Notes: generated by a model not told the origin, from the sequence alone. Counted from the stretch's first letter, positions 24,309 to 32,572 are shown. The stretch is DNA of 40,118 bases from a virus (IMGVR_UViG_3300030106_003896:1-40118), one strand, 5' to 3'. Made by a program: numbers and translations.

Positions 24309-27300
24309 ATGCCGATTACTGAGATAGATAGAAAACTCTTTGATGATGTTTTTTATGATACTCCTGAGCTAAAAAGAGAGGTATCTAAAAGTAAATTATA
24401 TGGAGTCGTTCCGGGTGACTGGCTCCCTAACTGGATAAAACAAGGTTACAACAACAGCATAGAGGGCATGGCTAGGCAAGTTTACGATGGAAAGCCTGTT
24501 TTTAAAGTAGACGAAGACTATGACCCGGGGATAGTAGAAGATGTTCTTGCTACAGTTATGAGCTTTGCTACCCCAACTGACGCAGCTACGTTGCTCTTAG
24601 GTGGAGGTCTTGGGGGAGCTGCGGTAAAAAAATTCGCAACTAAAAACCTAACTGCTGAGTTTGCCAGAAGACAGGCTGTTAAGTCTGGTTTAGAAAAGAC
24701 AGCTGCAGCTAGACTTGTAAAACAAGCAACCCCAAAAGTAATGAACACGGCTAGAGCTAGAGCTGTTACAGGAGCAACCCAGCTGGGTTTTTATTCTGGA
24801 TTAGCTTCGTCTTTAGGTCAAGAAATAACTGATGGCGACATTGATTTTGTTAAAACCTTAAAAGATTCAGCAAAAGGAGCTGCTCTTGGAGCCTTAACAG
24901 GAGCAACCGCAGTAAAGACAAACCAATACGCTGTAACAAACAATCTAACACCTAAGCAAACAGTAGCTTTGCAAAAAACAGCAGAAATAGGCGTATTTGG
25001 AACTACGCAACCCTTGTTAGAAGGAAGTCTTCCGTCTGCTCAAGATTATGTGCACGCTGCTGGAGTGATAGGAGGCTTGACTTTAAAATCAAAACTAACA
25101 AAAGGTTTATCAAAAGCTCCGGTAGACAAAATTAGACAATATGAAGCCCGTCAAGAACTTAGAAGAGCGGCAAGAAAAGAGGCAGAACAAAACGCAAGCA
25201 GAAAAAGACTGCAAGAAACTTGGACAAATGGCAAAAAAGAAGTTAAAATACTTTCTGATTGGCAAGGAGACCACGCCAGAGATACGCACATAAAAATACA
25301 AGATATCAAAACAAACGAAATAAGTCAGATAAACAGAAAAGAGTTTTTTCAAACAGGTAATTATAGAAGAGCAAAGGATAGTTTTGGAAATGATTTTGCT
25401 ACAGGAATAAGAAAAAAAATATTTGGTTTAAAAAGCAAGCTAAACATAAGTGACAAAGATTTTAAAGAGATGGTAGATAGAGCTAGTGGTAAAGAATATT
25501 CACTGAAAAAAAGCGGTAAAAAAGGTAGGCAGTACAGAACAAACTATCAGGTTTTAAACAACGAAGGAAGAAACAAACTTCTTATATCACTTGAGACAAA
25601 ACAAAAAACAAATCAGGTAATAAGTGACTACAATAAAAGCGGTATAGAAGTAAACAATACTACTGGTGGCTCTCTCTTAAAGCAGTCTATACCTGAAAGA
25701 TTCTACAATGCAATAACAGGGAGAGTGAAAGCCGCAGCAAAAAAAGCAGAGTTTACTTATTTACCTGTCGATAAGGTCATTGACAATCCCATAGGCAGAA
25801 GAATAATTAAAACAATAAACGATTTAGACTTGACTAACGCTACCTTGTTTACAAGACTAAACGACAGACTTGCAAATGCAACATACACGGCAAGAGATGG
25901 CAAGAAATATACGTTCCAAGACTTAGCATCTCAGGAGTTAATAAAGGGCGTAAAGGGAGGTATCAAGTCTGGATTTAATAGAAAAAAACTAAGGCAGGAA
26001 CTTGCTGATGATTTAGAGTCAACGAATCCAAAAGACATAAGAAATACCAAAGAAATTAGAGACGTATTAAATCTTACCTATCGAGCTTCCAAAAGAGCAG
26101 GTATAGATGTAGCGCCTTTTTTGGATAATTACTTTCCAAAAGTAATAAAACCCAAGATACTAAAGAAAATATATGACGATATAGATAGGTTTGTTACTAC
26201 AGACCCTTATGGAAATGCCCAAGATACAGAGTTAAAACCTAGCATTATTAGAAACCTTGAGATAGCCATGCGCACTGGTCGCTTTTCTGACGAAACAGTC
26301 AGCGCAATAAACCACATTGTAGCGCTAAAGCTTAATCAAAGACAGCAGGGTACAGTAAGGACCAGACCATTGTCTCGCTCTGAGCAAATGGGAGAGGCTT
26401 TCCAAATACTAAAAAATCAGATTCACAGCGAAAGAGTCGTTACTAATAAAATGCTAGAGAAAGCTAGGAAAGATTTTATCTTGCCAAAAGAGTTCTACGA
26501 AAGAGATGCCGGTTTAGTTCTTACAAACTACCTATCTCAAGCTTCTAAAAGAATGTCTTACGTGAAGCACGCAGGTGCAAATGGAGAAAGAGTATTTGAC
26601 AGGCTAAACGCATTACGAAAGCAACCCGGAGGAGCTAGACAGGCTGAGATTCTAGAAAAAGCTTTTAACGCACAAACCGGTCTCATTGAAACAGATTTAA
26701 AATATAACTGGAATCCAAGAGCAAAGACAATCTTAAACGAATTTGTGAATGTAAATGTTGCTACTAAAATAGGATTAGGTTTTGCTACCATCCCTAATCT
26801 TACACAAAGTTTTATTTCTACAGCACTATCACTTGGCTACGCTCCAATGTTCAAAGGTACATATAAAGCTTTAACAGATAAGAATTATAGAAGAGATATT
26901 AAAAAATATTCTGGAGCCGGTCTTCTAGAGTTGAATCAAATAATATTAGGCTTTCAACCATTAGCAAGTAGCCCTCTTTCTAAATTGGCAAACGTACTCA
27001 CTACTGCCTCTGGATTCCAAGGTATCAACAAGATTAACAAACTTATATCTGCATTCTCAGCACACGAGGCTGCTTTACAGTGGCAAAGACTAGCTACTTC
27101 TAAACCGACAACAGCAAGGCAAGTTGCCAGAAGAAACTTTGCTATACAGAATTTAAGAAGGATGGGCATTACAAATCCCACTAAGAAAATTACTATAAAA
27201 AACTCAGCTAAAGCTATGTATGAGTTTTCAAGAGACGCACAGCTACAGAGAAATGTTTTAAGAGAGCCAAGCTTTTTTAACACCCCTAAGTTCCAACCCT

Positions 27301-28070
27301 TTTTATTATTTAAAAGGTTTGCTTATAGGCAGGCAGATTTGATAATCAGAGAAGCTAATAAGGCTTATGAACAAAAGAATATGGCTTTTTTATTTAGGCT
27401 TGGTATGGCTGGAATGTTTGGTGGTACTTTCGTGAACTGGGCTAAAGATGCCTTGACTAAACATATCATAGGTGTCAACGTATATGACGATAGCTACAGC
27501 TTTGCAATAGATGGCGTGAACTACACTACTAAAGACTTTATAGAAGGTATAGGCGCTGTAGGTGCTCTCGGTTATATATCAGATATTATAGCCTCAGAAA
27601 GTAAGTGGAGAGCCTTGGAGTTTGCTTTAAAACCTGTATTAATTAAAGACGCTGAAACATTATACACAGCTGTGCAAAAAGTATCTAAAGATATTGAAGA
27701 GATAGGCTTTAATTCAATCACAGCACAACGCTCTGCAAAATATTTTCAACCTCTTCTAGGGGCTAGTGCAAGAAGAGTATTAAGAACTTTTGAAACGCCC
27801 AAACAAAGAAGCGACTATAGGAGAACAAGACTGGGTGTCATAAAGAAAGAAATATTTGATAGTATGCTTGATGGTGACGATGCGAGAGTGAAAAGAATAA
27901 TACTAAACTGGAACAACACTTTTCCAGAAAGACCTTTAACGCAGGATGACTTATCACCTTCCCAAATAAACAGATACTTAGAAAGAAAATATCTTAGAAA
28001 AGAATTAGAGTTTGAAAACAAATTACCTAAAAGAAAAAAGAGACCAATTTTTAACGAAAAACTTTATTAA
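24309..28070 (+). CDS. large internal virion (DNA ejection) protein
   Basis: At 1253 residues this is the largest protein of the window. Residues about 85-105 form an Ala/Gly-rich hydrophobic segment (AATLLLGGGLGGAA), and a second such region lies near 1035-1110 (LGMAGMFGGTFVNWAK and GIGAVGALGYISDIIA). Between are long helical, Lys/Arg-rich stretches. This plan fits the large ejection proteins of podoviruses (T7 gp16 class in size and place). I see no lytic transglycosylase motif, unlike T7 gp16. It is the last late gene and overlaps the opposite-strand gene by 3 bases. Confidence 0.75.
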   Translation: MPITEIDRKLFDDVFYDTPELKREVSKSKLYGVVPGDWLPNWIKQGYNNSIEGMARQVYDGKPVFKVDEDYDPGIVEDVLATVMSFATPTDAATLLLGGGLGGAAVKKFATKNLTAEFARRQAVKSGLEKTAAARLVKQATPKVMNTARARAVTGATQLGFYSGLASSLGQEITDGDIDFVKTLKDSAKGAALGALTGATAVKTNQYAVTNNLTPKQTVALQKTAEIGVFGTTQPLLEGSLPSAQDYVHAAGVIGGLTLKSKLTKGLSKAPVDKIRQYEARQELRRAARKEAEQNASRKRLQETWTNGKKEVKILSDWQGDHARDTHIKIQDIKTNEISQINRKEFFQTGNYRRAKDSFGNDFATGIRKKIFGLKSKLNISDKDFKEMVDRASGKEYSLKKSGKKGRQYRTNYQVLNNEGRNKLLISLETKQKTNQVISDYNKSGIEVNNTTGGSLLKQSIPERFYNAITGRVKAAAKKAEFTYLPVDKVIDNPIGRRIIKTINDLDLTNATLFTRLNDRLANATYTARDGKKYTFQDLASQELIKGVKGGIKSGFNRKKLRQELADDLESTNPKDIRNTKEIRDVLNLTYRASKRAGIDVAPFLDNYFPKVIKPKILKKIYDDIDRFVTTDPYGNAQDTELKPSIIRNLEIAMRTGRFSDETVSAINHIVALKLNQRQQGTVRTRPLSRSEQMGEAFQILKNQIHSERVVTNKMLEKARKDFILPKEFYERDAGLVLTNYLSQASKRMSYVKHAGANGERVFDRLNALRKQPGGARQAEILEKAFNAQTGLIETDLKYNWNPRAKTILNEFVNVNVATKIGLGFATIPNLTQSFISTALSLGYAPMFKGTYKALTDKNYRRDIKKYSGAGLLELNQIILGFQPLASSPLSKLANVLTTASGFQGINKINKLISAFSAHEAALQWQRLATSKPTTARQVARRNFAIQNLRRMGITNPTKKITIKNSAKAMYEFSRDAQLQRNVLREPSFFNTPKFQPFLLFKRFAYRQADLIIREANKAYEQKNMAFLFRLGMAGMFGGTFVNWAKDALTKHIIGVNVYDDSYSFAIDGVNYTTKDFIEGIGAVGALGYISDIIASESKWRALEFALKPVLIKDAETLYTAVQKVSKDIEEIGFNSITAQRSAKYFQPLLGASARRVLRTFETPKQRSDYRRTRLGVIKKEIFDSMLDGDDARVKRIILNWNNTFPERPLTQDDLSPSQINRYLERKYLRKELEFENKLPKRKKRPIFNEKLY

Positions 28071-28375
28071 TAATAAGTAACTTTCATCCTGTGCATCTTG
28101 CTAGGATTCAGAGCGTAGTATTCATTCTTCTTTTGCTTCTTAAATTTAGCCTGTTCTTTCTTCTCCATTTCAAGCCAACACTTTTCTAGCGAATCTACTC
28201 TTGTTTCATAACCTGTTATCATTCCACAATGTAAATAGTTTGTAGAATTATAGCTGTCTGTCATAGGATTCCAGTTTGATTCTCCGCACATTGCGCACTT
28301 AGAATCTATCAAAGGGCATTTTATGAACAATGTTTTACTTTCTGTATTTTTTTGTAAACTTGTAGACAAAAACAC
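28067..28375 (-). CDS. hypothetical Cys-containing protein, 102 aa
   Basis: This 102-residue protein is the last early gene and meets the late module tail to tail. It has CAMCGESNW at residues 28-36, Cys20 and Cys50 nearby, and Cys66 beyond, which could make a zinc site. The rest is a charged helix rich in Lys and Glu with a basic end. I do not recognise the family. The ATG has no clear ribosome site, so a later start cannot be excluded. The overlap of stop codons with the 1253-residue gene leaves no room for a terminator between the modules. Confidence 0.55.
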   Translation of the reverse strand: MFLSTSLQKNTESKTLFIKCPLIDSKCAMCGESNWNPMTDSYNSTNYLHCGMITGYETRVDSLEKCWLEMEKKEQAKFKKQKKNEYYALNPSKMHRMKVTYY

Positions 28376-28432
28376 CCCCTAATTTAGCTTATATGACGAT
28401 AAAAATAATATTTTGATACAATATATAGCTGT

Positions 28433-28456
28433 GGGGGATAATGCGAAATTACCCCC
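28433..28456 (-). other. GC-rich hairpin between early genes
   Basis: Reading along the + strand, GGGGG, one bulged A and TAAT pair with ATTA and CCCCC across a GCGAA loop, nine pairs in all. It stands in a 106-base gap otherwise rich in A and T. There is no U-run on either side, so termination is uncertain; it may stabilise or process the early message. Confidence 0.5.
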
Positions 28457-28481
28457 GTTACAGCCTTTATTCAAGCTTTTT

Positions 28482-28706
28482 CTAAAAAGGGTCGTCATTA
28501 CTCTTTTTATTGCCGAATTTCTCTGATGGTTCCTTAAAACTCATGTAAAAATACTCATCACCCTTCTGAGTTTTCTTTCTCCACATAGCGAACTCCATTA
28601 AGCTATCCCCAACCTTACCCTTTCCTGTGAAATCTGGTTGGTTCTCACCGCTTTTCTTTCCGTTAAAAAATACCGTAGCAGTATTTGGTTTATGTTCAAA
28701 TGCCAT
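28482..28706 (-). CDS. DUF736-like small protein
   Basis: I chose the ATG at 28706 because AAAGGAG lies seven bases before it; a longer frame to 28784 has no ribosome site. The 74-residue product has TATVFFNGKKSGENQPDFTG, then KVGDSLMEFAMWRKKTQKGD and EYFYMSFKEP. This order (short strand, NQPDFTG turn, strand, W-K-x, GDEYFYMSFK) resembles DUF736 and similar SSB-like small proteins of phages and plasmids. The role is unproven. It sits among DNA-processing genes. Confidence 0.6.
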   Translation of the reverse strand: MAFEHKPNTATVFFNGKKSGENQPDFTGKGKVGDSLMEFAMWRKKTQKGDEYFYMSFKEPSEKFGNKKSNDDPF

Positions 28707-28731
28707 TCTTGGCTCCTTTCGTTTGTTAATT

Positions 28732-28818
28732 TTTAGCGGGCTACTTTTACGCCACAGATTGTTCAAAGTTTTAGTTAGCGCCAACCAACTTTTTCTTTTG
28801 CTAATCTCCCCCGCTAAA
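28732..28818 (-). other. structured leader before the DUF736-like gene
   Basis: TTTAGCGGG at 28732-28740 and CCCGCTAAA at 28810-28818 are perfect 9-base inverted arms enclosing 69 bases, and a smaller TTAGC/GCTAA pair lies inside. The outer arm overlaps the stop codon of the upstream gene. The message can therefore fold into one domain between the two genes. No protein frame of note lies here. Confidence 0.45.
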
Positions 28819-29176
28819 TCTTCTCTTTACTAAGCGACACTAAAAACAGATAGTGTTCTAGTGGGACCACCATAAACGGCGCTCCTCTATCTTCTCGTAT
28901 CACCACGCCCACTTCTTCTTTTTCTGGCTTTACCCAAGTCGCAATAGACTTTCTTCTCTTGCATCCGTAGTAGTTACCTTCAATCTCTATGTCACCCATC
29001 TCATGTTGCGCTCCACCTCTGTCTCGATTGAAAGCCTCTAGTTTAAATTCTTTAGCTAGATTTACTGCTTGCCTTTGTAGCTCTGCTCCTCTTTGACGGT
29101 TTCTTCTTCCCCGTCTCTGATTCTCTTTTTTCTTGGTCTTCTTGTAAGTATTTTGTGAATTTTTCGACATCGCCAT
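28814..29176 (-). CDS. Hjc-like nuclease fold, catalytic Glu apparently replaced
   Basis: This 120-residue protein resembles Holliday-junction-resolvase-type PD-(D/E)xK proteins: RGAELQRQAVN at 29-39, then RDRGGAQHEMGDIEI (51-65) with Asp62, followed by a strand ending GCKRRKS (71-77). The family usually has E-x-K in that strand; here it is Gly71-Cys72-Lys73. A single GAA-to-GGA change would explain this, so it may be inactive or use another residue. Lys- and Arg-rich residues 1-30 may bind DNA. Its first 125 bases overlap the upstream gene in another frame, and no usable later start exists. Confidence 0.6.
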   Translation of the reverse strand: MAMSKNSQNTYKKTKKKENQRRGRRNRQRGAELQRQAVNLAKEFKLEAFNRDRGGAQHEMGDIEIEGNYYGCKRRKSIATWVKPEKEEVGVVIREDRGAPFMVVPLEHYLFLVSLSKEKI

Positions 29177-29306
29177 TCCATATTATATAGTTTTCTAAAA
29201 GGGTCCTTACCATCCGCAGTTCTTGACCTAAGCCATACACTCTTTCAAACAAGTGTGTAATCTGCTTGTCTCTGTCTTTGTTATTGGTCTTGTGTTTATT
29301 CTTCAA
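29052..29306 (-). CDS. helical protein with basic tail, 84 aa
   Basis: This 84-residue protein has a helix pair (LFERVYGLGQELRMVRTLLE, then YIIWNGDVEKFTKYLQEDQE) and a Lys/Ser/Arg-rich tail. It overlaps the upstream gene by 4 bases and the downstream Hjc-like gene by 125. The tail and the head of the next protein are encoded by the same DNA in different frames. I recall similar helical small proteins in phages, function unknown. Codon coupling at its start argues for a real gene. Confidence 0.65.
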   Translation of the reverse strand: MKNKHKTNNKDRDKQITHLFERVYGLGQELRMVRTLLENYIIWNGDVEKFTKYLQEDQEKRESETGKKKPSKRSRATKASSKSS

Positions 29307-29887
29307 AGTATCTCCAACTTAATTTTTTTATCTACTTTTATACAATCTGGACAGATTTTAAAAAGTGTTTTAGATTGTGAAATATATGCGTAACCACAGT
29401 CTCTACATTTATACTCCCATTCTTTTCTATCATCCTCTGACTCAAATATAAATTTAGGATTTAGTAGTTCTTCAACCGGTAGCAGGATTAGACTAGAGCT
29501 AAAGTTATCTCCACCTTTTATATCTCTTTGTGGATGTCTCAAGTATTTACGACACATCTTCTTAAATACCTCTGTCTTTATAAAGATAGCTACGTTCTCG
29601 TTTTGCTTTTCATCTACCAGTACGTATGCAATATACTTGGCTTCTGTAACAGAGATTCCACTTGGCTTTCCATTATTGCTGTACTCTACAGCTATATTCC
29701 CTGTGTCCCAAGCTTTATAATCTTTCTTGAACTCTACAGTTTCTAGCATCTCTGCCCATTTATTTTCGGACAGCTTACCCTCCAAAAGGTTTACATCAAA
29801 CCGGTAGTCTGCACCTCCCTCGTCTCTTACCTGCTTGGTAATATCTTTTAGCTGTCCTTGATTCAAGATAACTTTAATCGCTTTCAT
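29303..29887 (-). CDS. putative PD-(D/E)xK-like nuclease with C-terminal zinc ribbon
   Basis: This 194-residue protein ends with a zinc ribbon, Cys161-x2-Cys164 and Cys179-x2-Cys182. Upstream, Asp61 and Glu68 in AWDTGNIAVEYSNNGKPSGI, then TEAKYIAYVL, match a nuclease-like core in which D, E and a following polar helix bind metal; I recall this D-x-G/N-x-x-x-E-x(6)-GKPSGI pattern from phage proteins of that fold. The acid at Glu47 could complete the site. Substrate is unknown, most likely DNA. It lies between an SSB-like gene cluster and the Hjc-like gene. Confidence 0.5.
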   Translation of the reverse strand: MKAIKVILNQGQLKDITKQVRDEGGADYRFDVNLLEGKLSENKWAEMLETVEFKKDYKAWDTGNIAVEYSNNGKPSGISVTEAKYIAYVLVDEKQNENVAIFIKTEVFKKMCRKYLRHPQRDIKGGDNFSSSLILLPVEELLNPKFIFESEDDRKEWEYKCRDCGYAYISQSKTLFKICPDCIKVDKKIKLEIL

Positions 29888-30071
29888 TAGTAGCCAGTGG
29901 GTTGGGACTTATTGCTTCTGAAGAACCAGAGCCAGACTCTTTGTACAAATCTAACTCTACGTGGAAACCTAATCGTTCTGCTTTTTTCGTTACCCATTCC
30001 ACAAAATCCCTGACATCCGCATCTGTCATATCATCTGTTGGCTTTATCTTTAGTTTGTTCCAGTGTATCAA
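29874..30071 (-). CDS. hypothetical protein, 65 aa
   Basis: This 65-residue protein has a short N-terminal strand (WNKLKIKP), one helix (DADVRDFVEWVTKKAERLGF) and a closing strand (HVELDLYKE), then a Ser/Gly/Asn-rich tail. It overlaps the SSB-like gene upstream by 4 bases and the nuclease-like gene downstream by 14. No family is recognised. The tight overlaps place it in the DNA-processing operon. Confidence 0.6.
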   Translation of the reverse strand: MIHWNKLKIKPTDDMTDADVRDFVEWVTKKAERLGFHVELDLYKESGSGSSEAISPNPLATNESD

Positions 30072-30523
30072 AACGGAACCTCCTCTATTTTCTTTTTAAG
30101 TATCGCTACTGGATAGCTTACGTTTGTGCCTTCTTTATTTATAAAGTTTTTATAACTTATTGCTACCATTACTTCTATGTTATTAAGCATACTTAACTGC
30201 AGGTATGGAAGTGATACTTTACCTCCGGTTTCTTTTTGTATGCCTAAAGTTTGGCAGAACTTTGCAAAGCCCCAGTTTCGGTTTGGCTTGAATTGATAGC
30301 CTTGTGCTTCCTTGTACCTGAAGAGACCGCTATCTTTTATCTCTGTTCCTTCGTAATCTGATTGTATTATACGATATATTGGTTTGAATACATCAGCTAT
30401 GAATCCCCCGCAACGCATATCTTTCATAACCTCTATGTCGCATATCATAGCTTTGTATTCACCGGCGGGAATACGAGAGCTCGCACTACCCCCAGTTGGT
30501 ATGTAGTAGGAGTCGCCGGACAT
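30068..30523 (-). CDS. putative single-stranded DNA-binding protein, DUF669-like
   Basis: This 151-residue protein is beta-rich with IPAGEYKAMICDIEVM, VFKPIYRIIQSDYEGTEIKD, then WGFAKFCQTLGI and NIEVMVAISYKNFINKEG. The opening GEYKA-x-I strand followed by a diversified binding face and a conserved K-x-F/W-x-x-F-C-x-x-L-G helix is what I know from DUF669/phage SSB-like proteins. It follows the Cas4-like nuclease by one gene, a common recombination pairing. No acidic C-terminal tail is present, unlike bacterial SSB. Confidence 0.5.
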   Translation of the reverse strand: MSGDSYYIPTGGSASSRIPAGEYKAMICDIEVMKDMRCGGFIADVFKPIYRIIQSDYEGTEIKDSGLFRYKEAQGYQFKPNRNWGFAKFCQTLGIQKETGGKVSLPYLQLSMLNNIEVMVAISYKNFINKEGTNVSYPVAILKKKIEEVPF

Positions 30524-30925
30524 TTACTTATAGGATTTTCTTATCTGTTGCATCTTATCTAAAGATGCCTGAAGATTATCCATTGTAATCTTGCCATCGG
30601 CTAACGCTTTTAAGACCTTATCTGAATCCTCTTGCTTAAGACCATCCATATCTAAATGAACCATCGCCTCTACAAACTTCTTGGTCCCCTCCTGTTCTGT
30701 CTCTAAGACTCTCTTGCATTGCTCTTTGTCCATGTATGGCTTTTTAACAACCGGTCTATCTGGCGGGCTATCCTCATCCACGCCGTTCATTACATATCCT
30801 ACAAACGCTTCTATCTTTCCTATCTCAGATGGTTTCAACATCTTACCCTGTTTGTACAATTCGAGTGCAAACCCATATCGCACCTTGCCTCTATTCACCT
30901 TATCCCAATCTACCTCTTGGTCCAT
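30524..30925 (-). CDS. hypothetical protein near recombination genes, 133 aa
   Basis: I chose ATG 30925 because GAAAGGG lies just before it; the frame extends further without a ribosome site. The 133-residue product begins DWDKVNRGKVRYGFALELYK and continues with a short helical region and a Lys/Asp-rich C-terminal half (LKALADGKITMDNLQASLDK). The W-x-x-VN-x-GKVR-x-G opening recurs beside SSB-like genes in phages, by memory. It lies between the Cas4-like and SSB-like genes and overlaps the former by 16 bases. No function is assigned. Confidence 0.6.
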   Translation of the reverse strand: MDQEVDWDKVNRGKVRYGFALELYKQGKMLKPSEIGKIEAFVGYVMNGVDEDSPPDRPVVKKPYMDKEQCKRVLETEQEGTKKFVEAMVHLDMDGLKQEDSDKVLKALADGKITMDNLQASLDKMQQIRKSYK

Positions 30926-31653
30926 TTGTTTTCCCTTTCTTGTATTCCTTTTATGCCACCACCACAAGGCTCGTAAAACGAGCAATATTTAGAGTTACAC
31001 TCCCAATCCTCTACTGGAGAGAACCCTTTCTCTATTGGTGGTAAGCCGTCCTTAAATAATTCTTGCACCTTTAACCAATACCTCTCTGCAATATCAATAT
31101 ACTTTCTTGGTACCTTTAACTCCTTGACACGTGAATTGTTCTTGTTGTAAAAGAGTAGTGCCATTTTATTTATCTTTATATTGTTTTCACGATAATAAAG
31201 CCCATAAGTTCCCAATTGAATTGCATAATTTTGCGGTGCCTCTTTACTTCCGTATCTGCCGAAGATGGATTGCCACTTGAAATCGTTACACGTTTTAATA
31301 TCGTACAATGCACCATCCTTTAAAATCATAGCATCTACGAAGCTGCGTACATTCAATCGTGGAATCAGAATCTCTGTCTCAATGTGAACCTCGTACCCAT
31401 TCTTCTTTGCATATCTTTCTAGTGCCTCTTGCATATCTCCGTGAACCAAGTCACCAAGTCTGAAGAGTCGCATCGTGTTAGAGTCTTTGTCTCCGGTCGG
31501 TAGCTTTTCTATCTGTGCATAGTAATGTTTACGCATACACAAACCCGCACCAGATGCGTGAAACCATTCGTCCTTACCTTCGTATCTGGCGTCATAGTTC
31601 TCGCCCTTGAGGTCCATGATGTAGTCATCGTATATTTTAAAAAGGTCTATCAT
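30910..31653 (-). CDS. Cas4-like Fe-S exonuclease (PD-(D/E)xK, RecB family)
   Basis: This 247-residue protein has the full Cas4-type layout. Four Cys suited to a 4Fe-4S cluster are Cys39 near the N-terminus and Cys219-x4-Cys224-x5-Cys230 at the C-terminus. The nuclease core shows His71 (GDLVH), Asp107 (FVDAMI), Asp118-Ile-Lys120 (YDIKT) and the QLGTY helix (Gln146, Tyr150). Such enzymes resect DNA ends and work with recombination or SSB proteins. No CRISPR array or cas1 is nearby, so a recombination or end-processing role is the likely one. Relatives are common in phages without CRISPR. Confidence 0.8.
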   Translation of the reverse strand: MIDLFKIYDDYIMDLKGENYDARYEGKDEWFHASGAGLCMRKHYYAQIEKLPTGDKDSNTMRLFRLGDLVHGDMQEALERYAKKNGYEVHIETEILIPRLNVRSFVDAMILKDGALYDIKTCNDFKWQSIFGRYGSKEAPQNYAIQLGTYGLYYRENNIKINKMALLFYNKNNSRVKELKVPRKYIDIAERYWLKVQELFKDGLPPIEKGFSPVEDWECNSKYCSFYEPCGGGIKGIQERENKWTKR

Positions 31654-31864
31654 CCATGTGTATAAGCATAGCTTTTATCTCTTCATCAGATATTTTCTGT
31701 ATATTGCTAGGCTTGACCCTTTTTACTTTCTTGAACTTTGCCCCGATTATCATAGAATCTACTATGTATCGTACAAGACGCTCTACAATATTGAGTGCAA
31801 GTACATTCACTTGTATGCCCTCATCGTGAAACATTTTTCTAATTGCAGTTTTATTTAACAACAT
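31637..31864 (-). CDS. candidate histone-fold protein, 75 aa
   Basis: I chose ATG 31864 because AGGAAAG precedes it; an ATG at 31918 would add a basic 18-residue tail and has no ribosome site. The 75-residue product reads as helix (NKTAIRKMFHDEG), short loop, long helix (VLALNIVERLVRYIVDSMII, continuing to about residue 45), then the loop KRVKPSNI and a last helix. The loop resembles the conserved R-K-T-I-K-A-E-D-I of archaeal histones, and total length is about right. The long helix is about four residues shorter than in HMfB. DNA binding is inferred; other helical folds are possible. Confidence 0.5.
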   Translation of the reverse strand: MLLNKTAIRKMFHDEGIQVNVLALNIVERLVRYIVDSMIIGAKFKKVKRVKPSNIQKISDEEIKAMLIHMDDRPF

Positions 31865-31920
31865 AATCTTTCCTAAATAATTGCTGATTCTTCCGGAATT
31901 TACACCGTTTCTTGCCATAT

Positions 31921-32151
31921 TCAAGCAGAAATGTCATTTTGTTTATCGTCTGCCCACTTATCTAGCTCGTTCAATTCATCACGAACATGGTCAGTTATGA
32001 TGCTTAGTCCCTTGTAAAGACCTGCTAAGTACATTGTATTTTCTGCGTACTGCAATGTACTATTCTTCAATAACAATTTCTTGTTAGCCTCCCGTATCCT
32101 TTTTATCTCGGCTTGTATCTGCTCTATAATCTTGTCGTAATTCGCTAACAC
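31921..32151 (-). CDS. helical hypothetical protein, 76 aa
   Basis: The start is GTG 32151, preceded by AGAAAGG at a good distance. The 76-residue product is almost all helix, with an N-terminal coiled-coil stretch (YDKIIEQIQAEIKRIREANK) and a second helix (LAGLYKGLSIITDHVRDELN). No motif or family is recognised. It lies directly before the histone-like gene and may be translated with it. Confidence 0.6.
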   Translation of the reverse strand: MLANYDKIIEQIQAEIKRIREANKKLLLKNSTLQYAENTMYLAGLYKGLSIITDHVRDELNELDKWADDKQNDISA

Positions 32152-32162
32152 TATTAACCTTT

Positions 32163-32270
32163 CTATATTATCTTACCGATAATGATTCCTATTATCATTC
32201 CTAAAATAAATTCTTTATTACGTTTACATTCATACACAAATAGTAAACATAAGTCTTTAAATATATTCAT
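32163..32270 (-). CDS. 35-residue membrane mini-protein with GxxxGxxxG
   Basis: This short frame fills the gap between two genes and encodes a charged N-terminal half followed by LGMIIGIIIGKII, a hydrophobic helix with Gly24, Gly28 and Gly32, the classic helix-packing motif. The only possible ribosome site (GAGG) is distant. The fit of frame to gap and the strong membrane pattern favour a real gene, for example a small inner-membrane early protein that alters host physiology, but it could be chance. Confidence 0.45.
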   Translation of the reverse strand: MNIFKDLCLLFVYECKRNKEFILGMIIGIIIGKII

Positions 32271-32275
32271 ACAAC

Positions 32276-32572
32276 TTAATCGTCCTCCGGTTCGGCATTC
32301 ATTGTTTCAACAGCAATAATATGGTCAACTGACATAACAATTTGAACCGGTGGGTCTTGTTCTTTTCCGTTAATTTCGTCGCACCAAAAACTAATTATTG
32401 CAGGAGCCTTGATGCGGGTGCCAATTCTATTATCATGTAATACTTTATAACCATGATAAAAGTCTATTGAAAAAACATTTCCGTTGGTTGCAAATATTTT
32501 ACCAAAATCGCCATTACGCAATCCAAAAACTGGATTGCTACTCATGTCTACTCTATCAGTATATGCATCCAT
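32276..32572 (-). CDS. hypothetical beta-rich protein, 98 aa
   Basis: This 98-residue protein has several strands (FGKIFATNGNVFSIDFYHGY, IKAPAIISFWCDEI, VQIVMSVDHIIAVET) and an acidic C-terminus. Its start lies two bases past the upstream stop. An internal ATG at 32545 would remove nine residues and is possible. I recognise no family. The layout, two sheets and an acidic end, would fit a small protein-binding or decoy protein, but nothing shows this directly. Confidence 0.6.
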   Translation of the reverse strand: MDAYTDRVDMSSNPVFGLRNGDFGKIFATNGNVFSIDFYHGYKVLHDNRIGTRIKAPAIISFWCDEINGKEQDPPVQIVMSVDHIIAVETMNAEPEDD

